Source of the DNA: Spirochaetales bacterium
GTDB taxonomy: Bacteria; Spirochaetota; Spirochaetia; DSM-16054; Sediminispirochaetaceae
DNA length: 5,212 nucleotides
Reading direction: 5' to 3'
NCBI GenBank assembly: GCA_021767325.1
Contig: JAASTM010000214.1
Location: 1 to 5,212, forward strand
The translations under genes were made by a program, and so were the position numbers. Shown in pieces: positions 1-4,860 of the stretch (positions are counted from its first letter, which is position 1; the number at the start of each line of letters is the position of its first letter). Under the pieces are notes generated by a model. That model was given only the letters and a program-made list of their open reading frames with translations, was not told where the DNA came from and ran no database searches.

Positions 1-1
1 C

Positions 2-778
2 ATTACGAGATTCGAAGAACTCGCGGCTGTACTACAGCAATACAGAGGCTCTATTGAGGGAATAATTCACACTGTGGGTATAATGGGAGAATTCGTGCAG
101 GCGGCTCCCCACCGAAATACGGAAATCAATGTAAACGGCTTTCTGAACACCCTCGAGGCTGCCAGGGTTTTCGGGATTAGAAAGATAGCCTATACCAGTA
201 CCGGGGCGGTGTACGGAGCCATGCAGGGAATCGCCTCAGAGACTCACGATCTTCCGCAGCCCGCCGACCTCTACAGTGCCACTAAAGCCTCCGCAGAGAT
301 GATCGGGCTTCAGTATGGTTCGACTTTCGATTTGGATGTGAGGATCGCCCGGGTTTACTTCATCTACGGACCGGGGAAACTGCCTTCGCAGTTCATCAAA
401 CTGTATCGCACTACATTCGGCGTGCTGGAGAGACTGCCCGACCTGCAGATGGAGCACGGATTCGATCAAAAACTCGATTTTACCAATGTACAGGATGCGG
501 CTCGGGGCATATGCCGGCTTTACAGCGCTGCGCAGCTTCCCCGGAAGGTCTACAACATCGCCACCGGGAAGGCATCATCGGTAGGTGAGGTTGCGAGAAT
601 AGGGGCTGAAATTGCGGGGCGTACACCCCCGGAAATCGGCCAGGGAACCCTGATGCCGCGCTGTGAAGCACTCTCAATCGAATTAGCCCGCCGGGAGCTG
701 GACTATGAACCGCAGATCGAACTCGAGGAAGGATTGCGAGAGTATTTTGAGTGGATAAAAACCCAAACAGGAAAATAA
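2..778 (+). CDS. NAD-dependent epimerase/dehydratase (extended SDR), 5' end cut by window edge
   Basis: The reading frame is open from base 2 to a TAA at 776-778, giving 258 visible residues. A GTG at 74 is internal, because coding similarity continues upstream of it. The N-terminal Rossmann glycine motif, roughly 55-60 residues, must lie outside the window. What remains fits an extended short-chain dehydrogenase. There is an IIHTVG segment at visible residues 21-26 (usual form HLAG), an N-x-x-GF-x-NTLEAAR helix at 43-55, YTSTGAVYG at 64-72 with the likely catalytic Thr67, a YxxxK catalytic pair at Tyr91/Lys95, and RVYFIYGPG at 117-125. Near the end come DFTNVQDAARG and VYNIATG, typical of the substrate-binding half. 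Family members oxidise, epimerise or dehydrate sugars, often nucleotide-linked, in the cytoplasm. The substrate cannot be read from the fragment. It converges on the regulator genes, so it is not part of either operon to its right and may or may not belong to the same pathway. Confidence 0.88.
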   Translation: MTRFEELAAVLQQYRGSIEGIIHTVGIMGEFVQAAPHRNTEINVNGFLNTLEAARVFGIRKIAYTSTGAVYGAMQGIASETHDLPQPADLYSATKASAEMIGLQYGSTFDLDVRIARVYFIYGPGKLPSQFIKLYRTTFGVLERLPDLQMEHGFDQKLDFTNVQDAARGICRLYSAAQLPRKVYNIATGKASSVGEVARIGAEIAGRTPPEIGQGTLMPRCEALSIELARRELDYEPQIELEEGLREYFEWIKTQTGK

Positions 779-783
779 TGGCC

Positions 784-824
784 TGAACGGGTATCTGCCC
801 GGGGAACTCTACCGGCGCCGTTCA
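784..824. terminator. Inverted repeat between convergent genes, possible weak terminator
   Basis: TGAACGG at 784-790 and CCGTTCA at 818-824 are perfect reverse complements (7 bp) around a 27-base G+C-rich loop. They sit exactly in the gap between the converging epimerase (stop at 778) and the GntR gene (stop codon 822-824, inside the right arm). Position favours a bidirectional terminator. However, neither strand has a clean run of T directly after the stem; the minus strand only reaches ATTATTTT a few bases later. The structure could be fortuitous. Confidence 0.3.
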
Positions 825-1478
825 ATTCGCAGCGTGATGAGCATCGCAATTCTGTTTCAGTTTCTCTTTCGACCTGAGATGGTGCTGGATAATCAGCTCC
901 TGGGCCAGAAAGCCATCGCGATCTTTGATCGCCTGCACTAGTGCATGGTGCTCTTCCAAGGTTTCCTCGGGAGTACGGATCAGCCCTTTTTGATAACTGC
1001 GGATAATATACGCATAACTCATATTCATATCCCGAATCATCTGGTTGGCCGAGTACTCGACAATGGTAGTGTGAAACTTTTTATCCTCTTTGGCATACCG
1101 CCGCTTCTCTTCATCTGACATGGGAAGTGAAAACCCGGCAAAAAAGCCGGCCAGGTGCTCGAGTTCTTCCTCACTGCCGTTTTCGATGCAGAGTCGAATT
1201 GCTATTCCTTCTAAGCCGGCCCGCACTGCGTACAGATCCTGCAGTTCTTTGCAGTCGAAGTCCTTCACGAAAAAACCGTAGCGGCTGCGCTGCTCAATCA
1301 GTTTTTCTCCGACCAGGCGAGAAATTGCCGCATTTATGGGAGTGAGACTCACCTCGAGCCTCTCGACTAAATCGTTTTTATTGATCTTGCTACCCGGTTC
1401 AAGATCGCCGTTCAGGATCATATCCCGGATGCTCTCATATACGTGATCGCTGAGGATCTTATTATCAATTCTCGGCAT
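822..1478 (-). CDS. GntR-family transcriptional regulator, FCD type (second of a tandem pair)
   Basis: This is a 218-residue protein, normal for the FadR/FCD subfamily. Residues about 10-75 form the winged helix-turn-helix (YESIRDMILNGDLEPGSKI, then LEVSLTP, then a GFFVKDF wing). Residues about 78-205 are the all-helical FCD ligand domain. The metal/ligand residues of FCD proteins are present: Asp132 and His136 in the DKKFH stretch, His177 in EEHHALV, and His200 in QHHL. The family binds palindromic operators as a dimer and releases them when a carboxylate or sugar-acid effector binds. The recognition helix is unusual: it reads SLTPINAAI where SRTPxREAL is normal, so both expected arginines are gone (Leu45, Asn49). 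DNA preference may be altered, or binding may need a partner. It lies 24 bases downstream of the other regulator, behind a GAGGG site about 10 bases before the ATG, so the two are probably cotranscribed. Confidence 0.93.
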   Translation of the reverse strand: MPRIDNKILSDHVYESIRDMILNGDLEPGSKINKNDLVERLEVSLTPINAAISRLVGEKLIEQRSRYGFFVKDFDCKELQDLYAVRAGLEGIAIRLCIENGSEEELEHLAGFFAGFSLPMSDEEKRRYAKEDKKFHTTIVEYSANQMIRDMNMSYAYIIRSYQKGLIRTPEETLEEHHALVQAIKDRDGFLAQELIIQHHLRSKEKLKQNCDAHHAAN

Positions 1479-1502
1479 AGAATGCTACCCTCTTTCTCGA
1501 GC

Positions 1503-2141
1503 TCAGTTAAAAGAACTCGCTATGATATCCCGAGAACTGCTCAGGTGCTCGCGCATCGCTGTCTCAGCTCTCTCGGCGTCGCCGTTCCGAATTGCATCGA
1601 ACATGAGCTCATGCTCGCTTATGCTCACATGATAATCCTTCGGGAAACCCTCCAGATTGGCAATGACGATGATATTAAATGAGGAGGCCATCTGGTACAG
1701 AAATTGGTTCCCGCTCATTTCCATTATTTCCATGTGGATACGGTAATCTGCTTCGGTAATATGTCCGAGATCATCGTGGTCCGAAGCCGCCCGAAACTCC
1801 TCTATGCGCTGTTGAAGATTCTCCAGCTGCTCTGTAGTTGCATTTTCTGCCGCTTTTCTCGCCCCCAGCGGCTCCATACGAACTCTAATATCATAGATAT
1901 CGAGCAGCTCCTTCTTCGAGAAGTGGCGTACATAGGCTCCTTTGCGCGGGAGAATCTCAATGAGCATCTCTCGTTCCAATTTGCTAAACGCAGTGAGTAA
2001 AGGAGTCCTCGAGACTCCGAGCTGTTCGGCCAGGCTCTCCTGTTGCAATTTTTGTCCGCTTTTCAGCTCTCCGCGTAGGATCATATCCTTCAGGGCTTTG
2101 TACACTTTCAGCGGTAAATCTTCATATTGGAGCTTTTCCAT
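1503..2141 (-). CDS. GntR-family transcriptional regulator, FCD type (first of a tandem pair)
   Basis: A 212-residue paralogue of the next gene with the same plan. A winged helix-turn-helix spans about residues 10-74 (YKALKDMILRGELKSGQKL, LGVSRTP, then the KGAYVRHF wing), and an FCD domain spans about 77-205. The FCD metal ligands fall at Asp132, His136, His177 and His199, almost the same numbers as in the neighbour. By eye the two DNA-binding domains share roughly 35-40% identity, which suggests duplication. The recognition helix keeps Arg45 and Thr46 of the family but has Leu49 where an arginine is usual (SRTPLLTAF). This is the better candidate to bind the TTGTATACAA-type palindromes in the window. 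A degenerate copy of that palindrome lies 30-45 bases before its ATG, so it is probably autoregulated. AGGTAGG at 2146-2152 lies 4 bases before the start, identical in sequence and spacing to the site in front of the isomerase gene. The effector is unknown; a sugar acid or keto acid of the nearby pathway is likely. Confidence 0.94.
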   Translation of the reverse strand: MEKLQYEDLPLKVYKALKDMILRGELKSGQKLQQESLAEQLGVSRTPLLTAFSKLEREMLIEILPRKGAYVRHFSKKELLDIYDIRVRMEPLGARKAAENATTEQLENLQQRIEEFRAASDHDDLGHITEADYRIHMEIMEMSGNQFLYQMASSFNIIVIANLEGFPKDYHVSISEHELMFDAIRNGDAERAETAMREHLSSSRDIIASSFN

Positions 2142-2162
2142 CGATCCTACCTGTAGTTATAA

Positions 2163-2190
2163 GTATTATGATATTGTATTCAAAACACAA
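2163..2190 (-). promoter_or_regulatory. Tentative promoter for the two regulator genes
   Basis: Reading the minus strand, TTGTGT (2190-2185) and TAATAC (2168-2163) are 16 bases apart with the degenerate operator between them. Each matches the sigma-70 consensus at only 3 of 6 positions. Alternatives overlap: CATAAT at 2170-2165 is a better -10 but has no good -35, and TTGAAT (2183-2178) with TATAAC (2161-2156) scores better but would start the transcript inside the ribosome-binding site. A promoter here is plausible because of the 117-base gap and the operator, but its exact elements are not settled. Confidence 0.3.
2171..2186. promoter_or_regulatory. Degenerate GntR/FCD operator upstream of the regulator pair
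   Basis: ATATTGTATTCAAAAC matches the core ATATTGTATACAATAT of the palindrome at 3125-3142 at 13 of 16 positions, with the left half-site intact. It lies 30-45 bases before the ATG at 2141, where a bound dimer would overlap the regulator promoter. The likely meaning is feedback control of the two regulators, with weaker binding than at the perfect site. The match is read directly; binding is inferred. Confidence 0.55.
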
Positions 2191-2198
2191 GACTCTGT

Positions 2199-2257
2199 AA
2201 AGAAACCTGGCGCCCCCTCGTACCCCAACCCGTGCTCCGACTACCCTTTTCACCAGG
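2199..2257 (-). terminator. Possible terminator after the BKACE gene
   Basis: Reading the minus strand just after the stop codon at 2259, CCTGGTG (2257-2251) can pair with CGCCAGG (2212-2206) over 7 bp with one G-T wobble. It is followed at once by TTTCTTT (2205-2199). Stem plus T-rich tail suits an intrinsic terminator separating the enzyme from the regulators, but the loop is about 38 bases and purine-rich, much longer than usual. It may be a leaky terminator or chance. Confidence 0.35.
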
Positions 2258-2258
2258 C

Positions 2259-3080
2259 TCAGGTGTTCAGACATAGCAGTTCCCGTGCCTGTGATACATC
2301 GGCAATCTCATAGCCCAGGCGAATGATATAGTCACGCAGAGCCGCAACGAGCTCGGAGTTCCGCTGGGCCGGTGTGCCATACACATCGCAGGGGCTGTCC
2401 TCGAAGCCCACCCGTATCCAGCGGGCACCCAGCGCGAGAGCCGTCGCTACCAGACTCGGTTCGGTGCGCCCATGCAGCATAAGCCCCCAGACGGCATTAC
2501 CCGGGATGAGTGCGGCGGCCATATAAATGAAGTGCGGGTCAGGTGGAATCGCCCCGGGAATCCCCATGCAGAGACTGAAGCGTAGCGGTGCCTCCAGGAT
2601 ACCCTCGGCGTGCAGGCGGAGCGAAGCCGGAATCATAGTGAGGCTGAAGAGCTCCAGTTCGGGGACTATCCGCCGCACCTGCATTTCACCGGCCCAGTAG
2701 CGAATGTCGTCAGGAGAGTTCACATAGACCCCACCGAAAAAGTTGGTCGATCCCATGTTCAGGGAGGCCATCTCAACTGCCCCATTGCTGAGCACCACGC
2801 AGCGGTCGGCCGCGCTCAATCCCTCTACCCCGCCGGTGGACCCCTGCAAAATAAGGGAGGAATCCTTTCGGAGAGCTTCAACCGTTGCATTGAAGACACT
2901 CATCTCGGTAGTCGCCGCACCTTTCTCATCGCGCACATGCAGGTGAACCAGCGTGGCCCCTTCCTCCTCACAGCGCCGTATATCCTGTGCAACCTCTTCC
3001 GGAATGTATGGCGAGTGGATACCAAGCGCTGGCCACGCACCGACCGGTGCCAGAGAGATAATAATCGGCCCTTTCTTCAT
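2259..3080 (-). CDS. Beta-keto acid cleavage enzyme (BKACE, DUF849 family)
   Basis: A 273-residue cytoplasmic TIM-barrel enzyme, near the usual family length of about 270-310. BKACE enzymes condense a beta-keto acid with acetyl-CoA and yield acetoacetate plus a new acyl-CoA, using a divalent metal. Family landmarks appear in order: IISLAPVGAW at 7-16, YIPEEVAQDI at 25-34, the metal ligands His46 and His48 in HLHVR, Ser81 in QGSTGG, MLHGR at 201-205, and Arg223, Glu227 and Asp228 in WIRVGFED. These match the zinc ligands and catalytic residues described for the lysine-fermentation enzyme Kce. Databases often label such proteins 3-keto-5-aminohexanoate cleavage enzyme, but the position that in Kce holds the amino-binding glutamate is a tryptophan here (Trp16), and no lysine-fermentation gene is nearby, so the substrate is probably different. 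The start is set by AGGAGGG (3093-3087) 6 bases before the ATG. It diverges from the isomerase/transketolase operon and shares its operator. Confidence 0.93.
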   Translation of the reverse strand: MKKGPIIISLAPVGAWPALGIHSPYIPEEVAQDIRRCEEEGATLVHLHVRDEKGAATTEMSVFNATVEALRKDSSLILQGSTGGVEGLSAADRCVVLSNGAVEMASLNMGSTNFFGGVYVNSPDDIRYWAGEMQVRRIVPELELFSLTMIPASLRLHAEGILEAPLRFSLCMGIPGAIPPDPHFIYMAAALIPGNAVWGLMLHGRTEPSLVATALALGARWIRVGFEDSPCDVYGTPAQRNSELVAALRDYIIRLGYEIADVSQARELLCLNT

Positions 3081-3086
3081 CCTAAG

Positions 3087-3093
3087 CCCTCCT
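3087..3093 (-). promoter_or_regulatory. Strong ribosome-binding site of the BKACE gene
   Basis: The minus strand reads AGGAGGG, 6 bases before the ATG at 3080. It is much stronger than the AGGTAGG sites in front of the isomerase and the first regulator, and it confirms the chosen start. Confidence 0.8.
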
Positions 3094-3097
3094 TTTA

Positions 3098-3126
3098 TTG
3101 ACAGCTGATGTATATTGTGTTATAAA
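3098..3126 (+). promoter_or_regulatory. Sigma-70 promoter of the isomerase/transketolase operon
   Basis: A perfect -35 TTGACA at 3098-3103 is followed by exactly 17 bases and a -10 TATAAA at 3121-3126 (5 of 6). Transcription should start near 3133, leaving a leader of about 24 bases before the ATG at 3157. The -10 end and the start point lie in the 18-base palindrome, so a bound repressor would block initiation. A near-consensus promoter paired with such an operator suggests strong expression once derepressed. Confidence 0.75.
3112..3118 (+). promoter_or_regulatory. Extra operator half-site inside the plus promoter spacer
   Basis: ATATTGT at 3112-3118 repeats the left half of the main palindrome (3126-3132) 14 bases upstream; the right half is poorly conserved (11 of 16 positions match over 3112-3127). 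It could support a second, weaker dimer next to the main site, or simply reflect the A+T richness of a promoter. Confidence 0.3.
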
Positions 3127-3142
3127 TATTGTATACAATATT
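3125..3142. promoter_or_regulatory. Perfect 18-bp palindromic operator (GntR/FCD type)
   Basis: AATATTGTATACAATATT is an exact palindrome, and the pairs 3121-3122/3145-3146 extend the symmetry after two mismatches. The TTGTATACAA core is typical of operators bound by FadR-subfamily GntR proteins, two of which are encoded 1 kb away. It covers the last two bases of the plus -10, all of the minus -10 (3133-3128) and the predicted plus start point. One bound dimer would therefore repress both directions. Which of the two regulators binds is not shown by the sequence. Confidence 0.78.
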
Positions 3143-3156
3143 ATTAGGTAGGTCAA
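3128..3156 (-). promoter_or_regulatory. Sigma-70 promoter of the BKACE gene
   Basis: On the minus strand TTGACC (3156-3151, 5 of 6) is followed by 17 bases and TACAAT (3133-3128, 5 of 6). Transcription should begin near 3121 and give a leader of about 40 bases. The -35 abuts the start codon of the isomerase at 3157 and overlaps its ribosome-binding site. The -10 lies wholly inside the palindromic operator. The promoter overlaps the plus promoter so closely that two polymerases could not bind together. Confidence 0.65.
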
Positions 3157-4008
3157 ATGATTGGTGTATCACCAGCATACTTTTTGTCACTCTTTTCACC
3201 GAATTTTACTCCCACTGACATAGAACAGTCTCTGCAGAGGATTTACGAGACCGGTTTTCAAGCCCTGCAGCTAGAAACCTTTACTCCGGCACAGCTTGCG
3301 CACTGGGATGAACCCACCTGCCGCCGACTCTCTGCAGCCCTCGCGGATACCGGACTGACGGTTTCACAATTCGTCGCCCATCATTTAATGCTCTACTTTG
3401 CGTCGGCGGACGGCCTTCGTTCCAACGATCTTACCACGGAGTTCAGAAGAGTGCTGCAGATCGCCGAGCAGCTCCATCCCGCCGGGGTGATTACTGTCCC
3501 CCAGCCGGCGTTCGAACTGCCGCAGAACAAGAAGTGGCCGGTGTACTCCGCGCTTTGGTCGCTTTACCTCGACTCGCTGGATAAGCTGCGGAACCTGGCG
3601 GTGGAGGCCGGTTTTACCCTGGCAGTGGAAATTCTGCCGGGATCGCTGCTTGGAAACAGCGAAGGCTTTTTGCGCATGACCGAAACCCTGGGGGCACCCT
3701 ATATCGGCCTTAACCTCGATACCGGCCACGCCTGGGCCTGTAAGGAAAAAGTCGAGCTGATTCCGCTGAAGGCCGGAAAATATATCTGCGGTACCCATCT
3801 ATCGGATAACTCGGGTAACGAAAACCTGTCGATGGGCCCGGGAATGGGAACCATACCCTGGGACAATTTTTTTCATGCATGTCGTATGGCCGGCTACCAT
3901 GGGCCATTTGATGTTGAGATACGCTGTGCGCCGGAGGAGGTCGATGAGCAATACTCGGCGGCGTATCAGGTTCTTAGTCAATATACTTTACAGCAACTGG
4001 AGGTTTGA
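3157..4008 (+). CDS. Sugar (phosphate) isomerase/epimerase, xylose isomerase-like TIM barrel
   Basis: A 283-residue protein of the AP-endonuclease-2/xylose isomerase-like TIM-barrel superfamily, usual length about 260-300. Members interconvert aldoses and ketoses or epimerise keto-sugars with a bound divalent metal in the cytoplasm. The metal-site pattern is clear: Glu158 in AVEILPGS, Asp188 and His191 in NLDTGHAW, His214 in GTHLSDN, and Glu254 in DVEIRC. GPGMGTIPWDNFF at 228-240 is the typical loop after the HLSDN strand. No signal peptide or membrane segment is visible. It is first in a three-gene operon with a split transketolase, so it probably supplies a ketose or its phosphate to that enzyme; no sugar kinase is seen in the window. 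AGGTAGG at 3146-3152 lies only 4 bases before the ATG. Its exact substrate cannot be told from sequence; inosose dehydratase, hydroxypyruvate isomerase and pentose or tetrulose epimerases share this fold. Confidence 0.87.
   Translation: MIGVSPAYFLSLFSPNFTPTDIEQSLQRIYETGFQALQLETFTPAQLAHWDEPTCRRLSAALADTGLTVSQFVAHHLMLYFASADGLRSNDLTTEFRRVLQIAEQLHPAGVITVPQPAFELPQNKKWPVYSALWSLYLDSLDKLRNLAVEAGFTLAVEILPGSLLGNSEGFLRMTETLGAPYIGLNLDTGHAWACKEKVELIPLKAGKYICGTHLSDNSGNENLSMGPGMGTIPWDNFFHACRMAGYHGPFDVEIRCAPEEVDEQYSAAYQVLSQYTLQQLEV
3999..4003 (+). promoter_or_regulatory. Ribosome-binding site fixing the transketolase N-subunit start
   Basis: GGAGG lies inside the last codons of the isomerase gene, 6 bases before the ATG at 4010. 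The frame stays open upstream as far as 3875, but that stretch overlaps the isomerase and does not resemble transketolase. This site therefore decides for the ATG at 4010. Confidence 0.8.
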
Positions 4009-4009
4009 A

Positions 4010-4858
4010 ATGCAGCCACACAAAGACGGAAGGAGTTTCGACGAACGGGTCGAGTTCCTCACACAGAAGGCCCGGGAGGTGCGGTATCACATTGTAGATA
4101 TGGTGTACACCGCAAAATCCGGCCACATTGGTGGTTCGATGTCAGCAGCCGACATAATGACGGCGCTTTACTTTGATATTCTCAAAATAGACCCCAAAAA
4201 TCCGCGCTGGTCCGAGCGCGACCGGATGATTCTTTCGAAAGGACACGTCTGTCCCGTGCTCTACACCTGCCTGGCACTGCGGGGGTATTTTCCGGTGGAA
4301 ACCCTCAAAACCCTGCGGCAGTTCGGCAGTATCCTGCAGGGCCATCCCATCAGTAAAACCCCCGGCGTGGATGTGAGTTCGGGGTCTCTGGGCCACGGCT
4401 TCGGGCAGAGCATCGGGATCGCCCTGGAAGGCAAGTATATGCGTAAGGATTATTCGGTGTATGTGGTCCTCGGTAATGGGGAAATCCAGGAGGGGCTTAT
4501 CTGGGAAGCCGCCGCAGCAGCCGATAAGTATAAGCTCGATAATCTGGTAGCCATTGTCGACGACAACCGCATGCAGAATGACGGGTTTACCGATGGGATT
4601 ATGCCGATGGATCCGATCGACAAGAAATTCGAGGCTTTCAACTGGGAGGTCATGAAGATCGACGGCCACGATATGGCGCAGGTGCTCGAGACCATAGAAA
4701 AAGCGAAAGCCTTCAAGGGCAAACCGGTCTGCATCGTTGCCAATACGATCAAGGGCAAGGGGGTCGGATTGATGGAAAACCAGCGGCGTTTCCACGGAAA
4801 ACCGCCTACGGACGAAGAGTATGAAGTTGCACTGAAAGAAATACGAGGGGAGGCATAA
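4010..4858 (+). CDS. Transketolase, N-terminal (ThDP-pyrophosphate-binding) subunit
   Basis: A 282-residue subunit, the usual size for the N-terminal half of split transketolases. With the next gene it should form a thiamine diphosphate enzyme that moves a two-carbon ketol unit from a ketose phosphate to an aldose. Landmarks: His39 in KSGHIGGS, His79 in SKGH, His112 in QGHP, GSLGHGFGQSIG at 125-136, DDN at 184-186, and KGKG with His263 in FHG at the end. The pyrophosphate/metal motif, normally GDG followed some 25-30 residues later by N, reads GNGE at 155-158. The metal-binding aspartate (Asp157 in yeast) is thus asparagine (codon AAT), while the downstream Asn186 is kept. The gene starts 1 base after the isomerase stop, so translation is probably coupled. 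A pentose-phosphate housekeeping role is possible, but the operon points to a dedicated catabolic transketolase, as known for apulose phosphate or sulfosugar pathways. Confidence 0.93.
   Translation: MQPHKDGRSFDERVEFLTQKAREVRYHIVDMVYTAKSGHIGGSMSAADIMTALYFDILKIDPKNPRWSERDRMILSKGHVCPVLYTCLALRGYFPVETLKTLRQFGSILQGHPISKTPGVDVSSGSLGHGFGQSIGIALEGKYMRKDYSVYVVLGNGEIQEGLIWEAAAAADKYKLDNLVAIVDDNRMQNDGFTDGIMPMDPIDKKFEAFNWEVMKIDGHDMAQVLETIEKAKAFKGKPVCIVANTIKGKGVGLMENQRRFHGKPPTDEEYEVALKEIRGEA
4847..4853 (+). promoter_or_regulatory. Ribosome-binding site of the transketolase C-subunit
   Basis: GGGGAGG within the final codons of the N-subunit gene lies 7 bases before the ATG at 4861. Its strength and position suit coupled, roughly equal synthesis of the two subunits. 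Confidence 0.75.
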
Positions 4859-4860
4859 TC

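Noticed and set aside
74..778. A complete epimerase starting at GTG 74
   Set aside because: The frame is open to base 2 and the upstream residues carry SDR-like sequence (IIHTVG). Starting at 74 would cut the protein inside the Rossmann domain. The gene is simply truncated by the window edge.
1942..2313. Plus-strand open frame of 123 codons spanning the gap 2142-2258
   Set aside because: Most of it is antisense to the regulator and to the BKACE 3' end, the translation has no family features, and it crosses a regulatory gap. I see no gene in 2142-2258 on either strand.
2259..3080. Naming the BKACE gene kce (lysine fermentation)
   Set aside because: The key amino-binding glutamate appears to be absent and no lysine aminomutase or related genes are present. 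Only the family assignment is supported.
2610..3101. Plus-strand open frame of 163 codons opposite the BKACE gene
   Set aside because: It covers conserved BKACE coding sequence in antisense, has no recognisable domain and runs into the promoter region. It is a shadow.
3875..4009. A longer transketolase N-subunit starting at ATG 3875
   Set aside because: The extra 45 residues are arginine-rich, overlap the isomerase gene in another frame and do not resemble transketolase. The ATG at 4010 has GGAGG 6 bases upstream and gives the normal family length.
4142..4795. Minus-strand open frame of 217 codons opposite the transketolase
   Set aside because: It lies wholly opposite a well-supported gene, shows no recognisable family and has no good ribosome-binding site. 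It is an antisense shadow.
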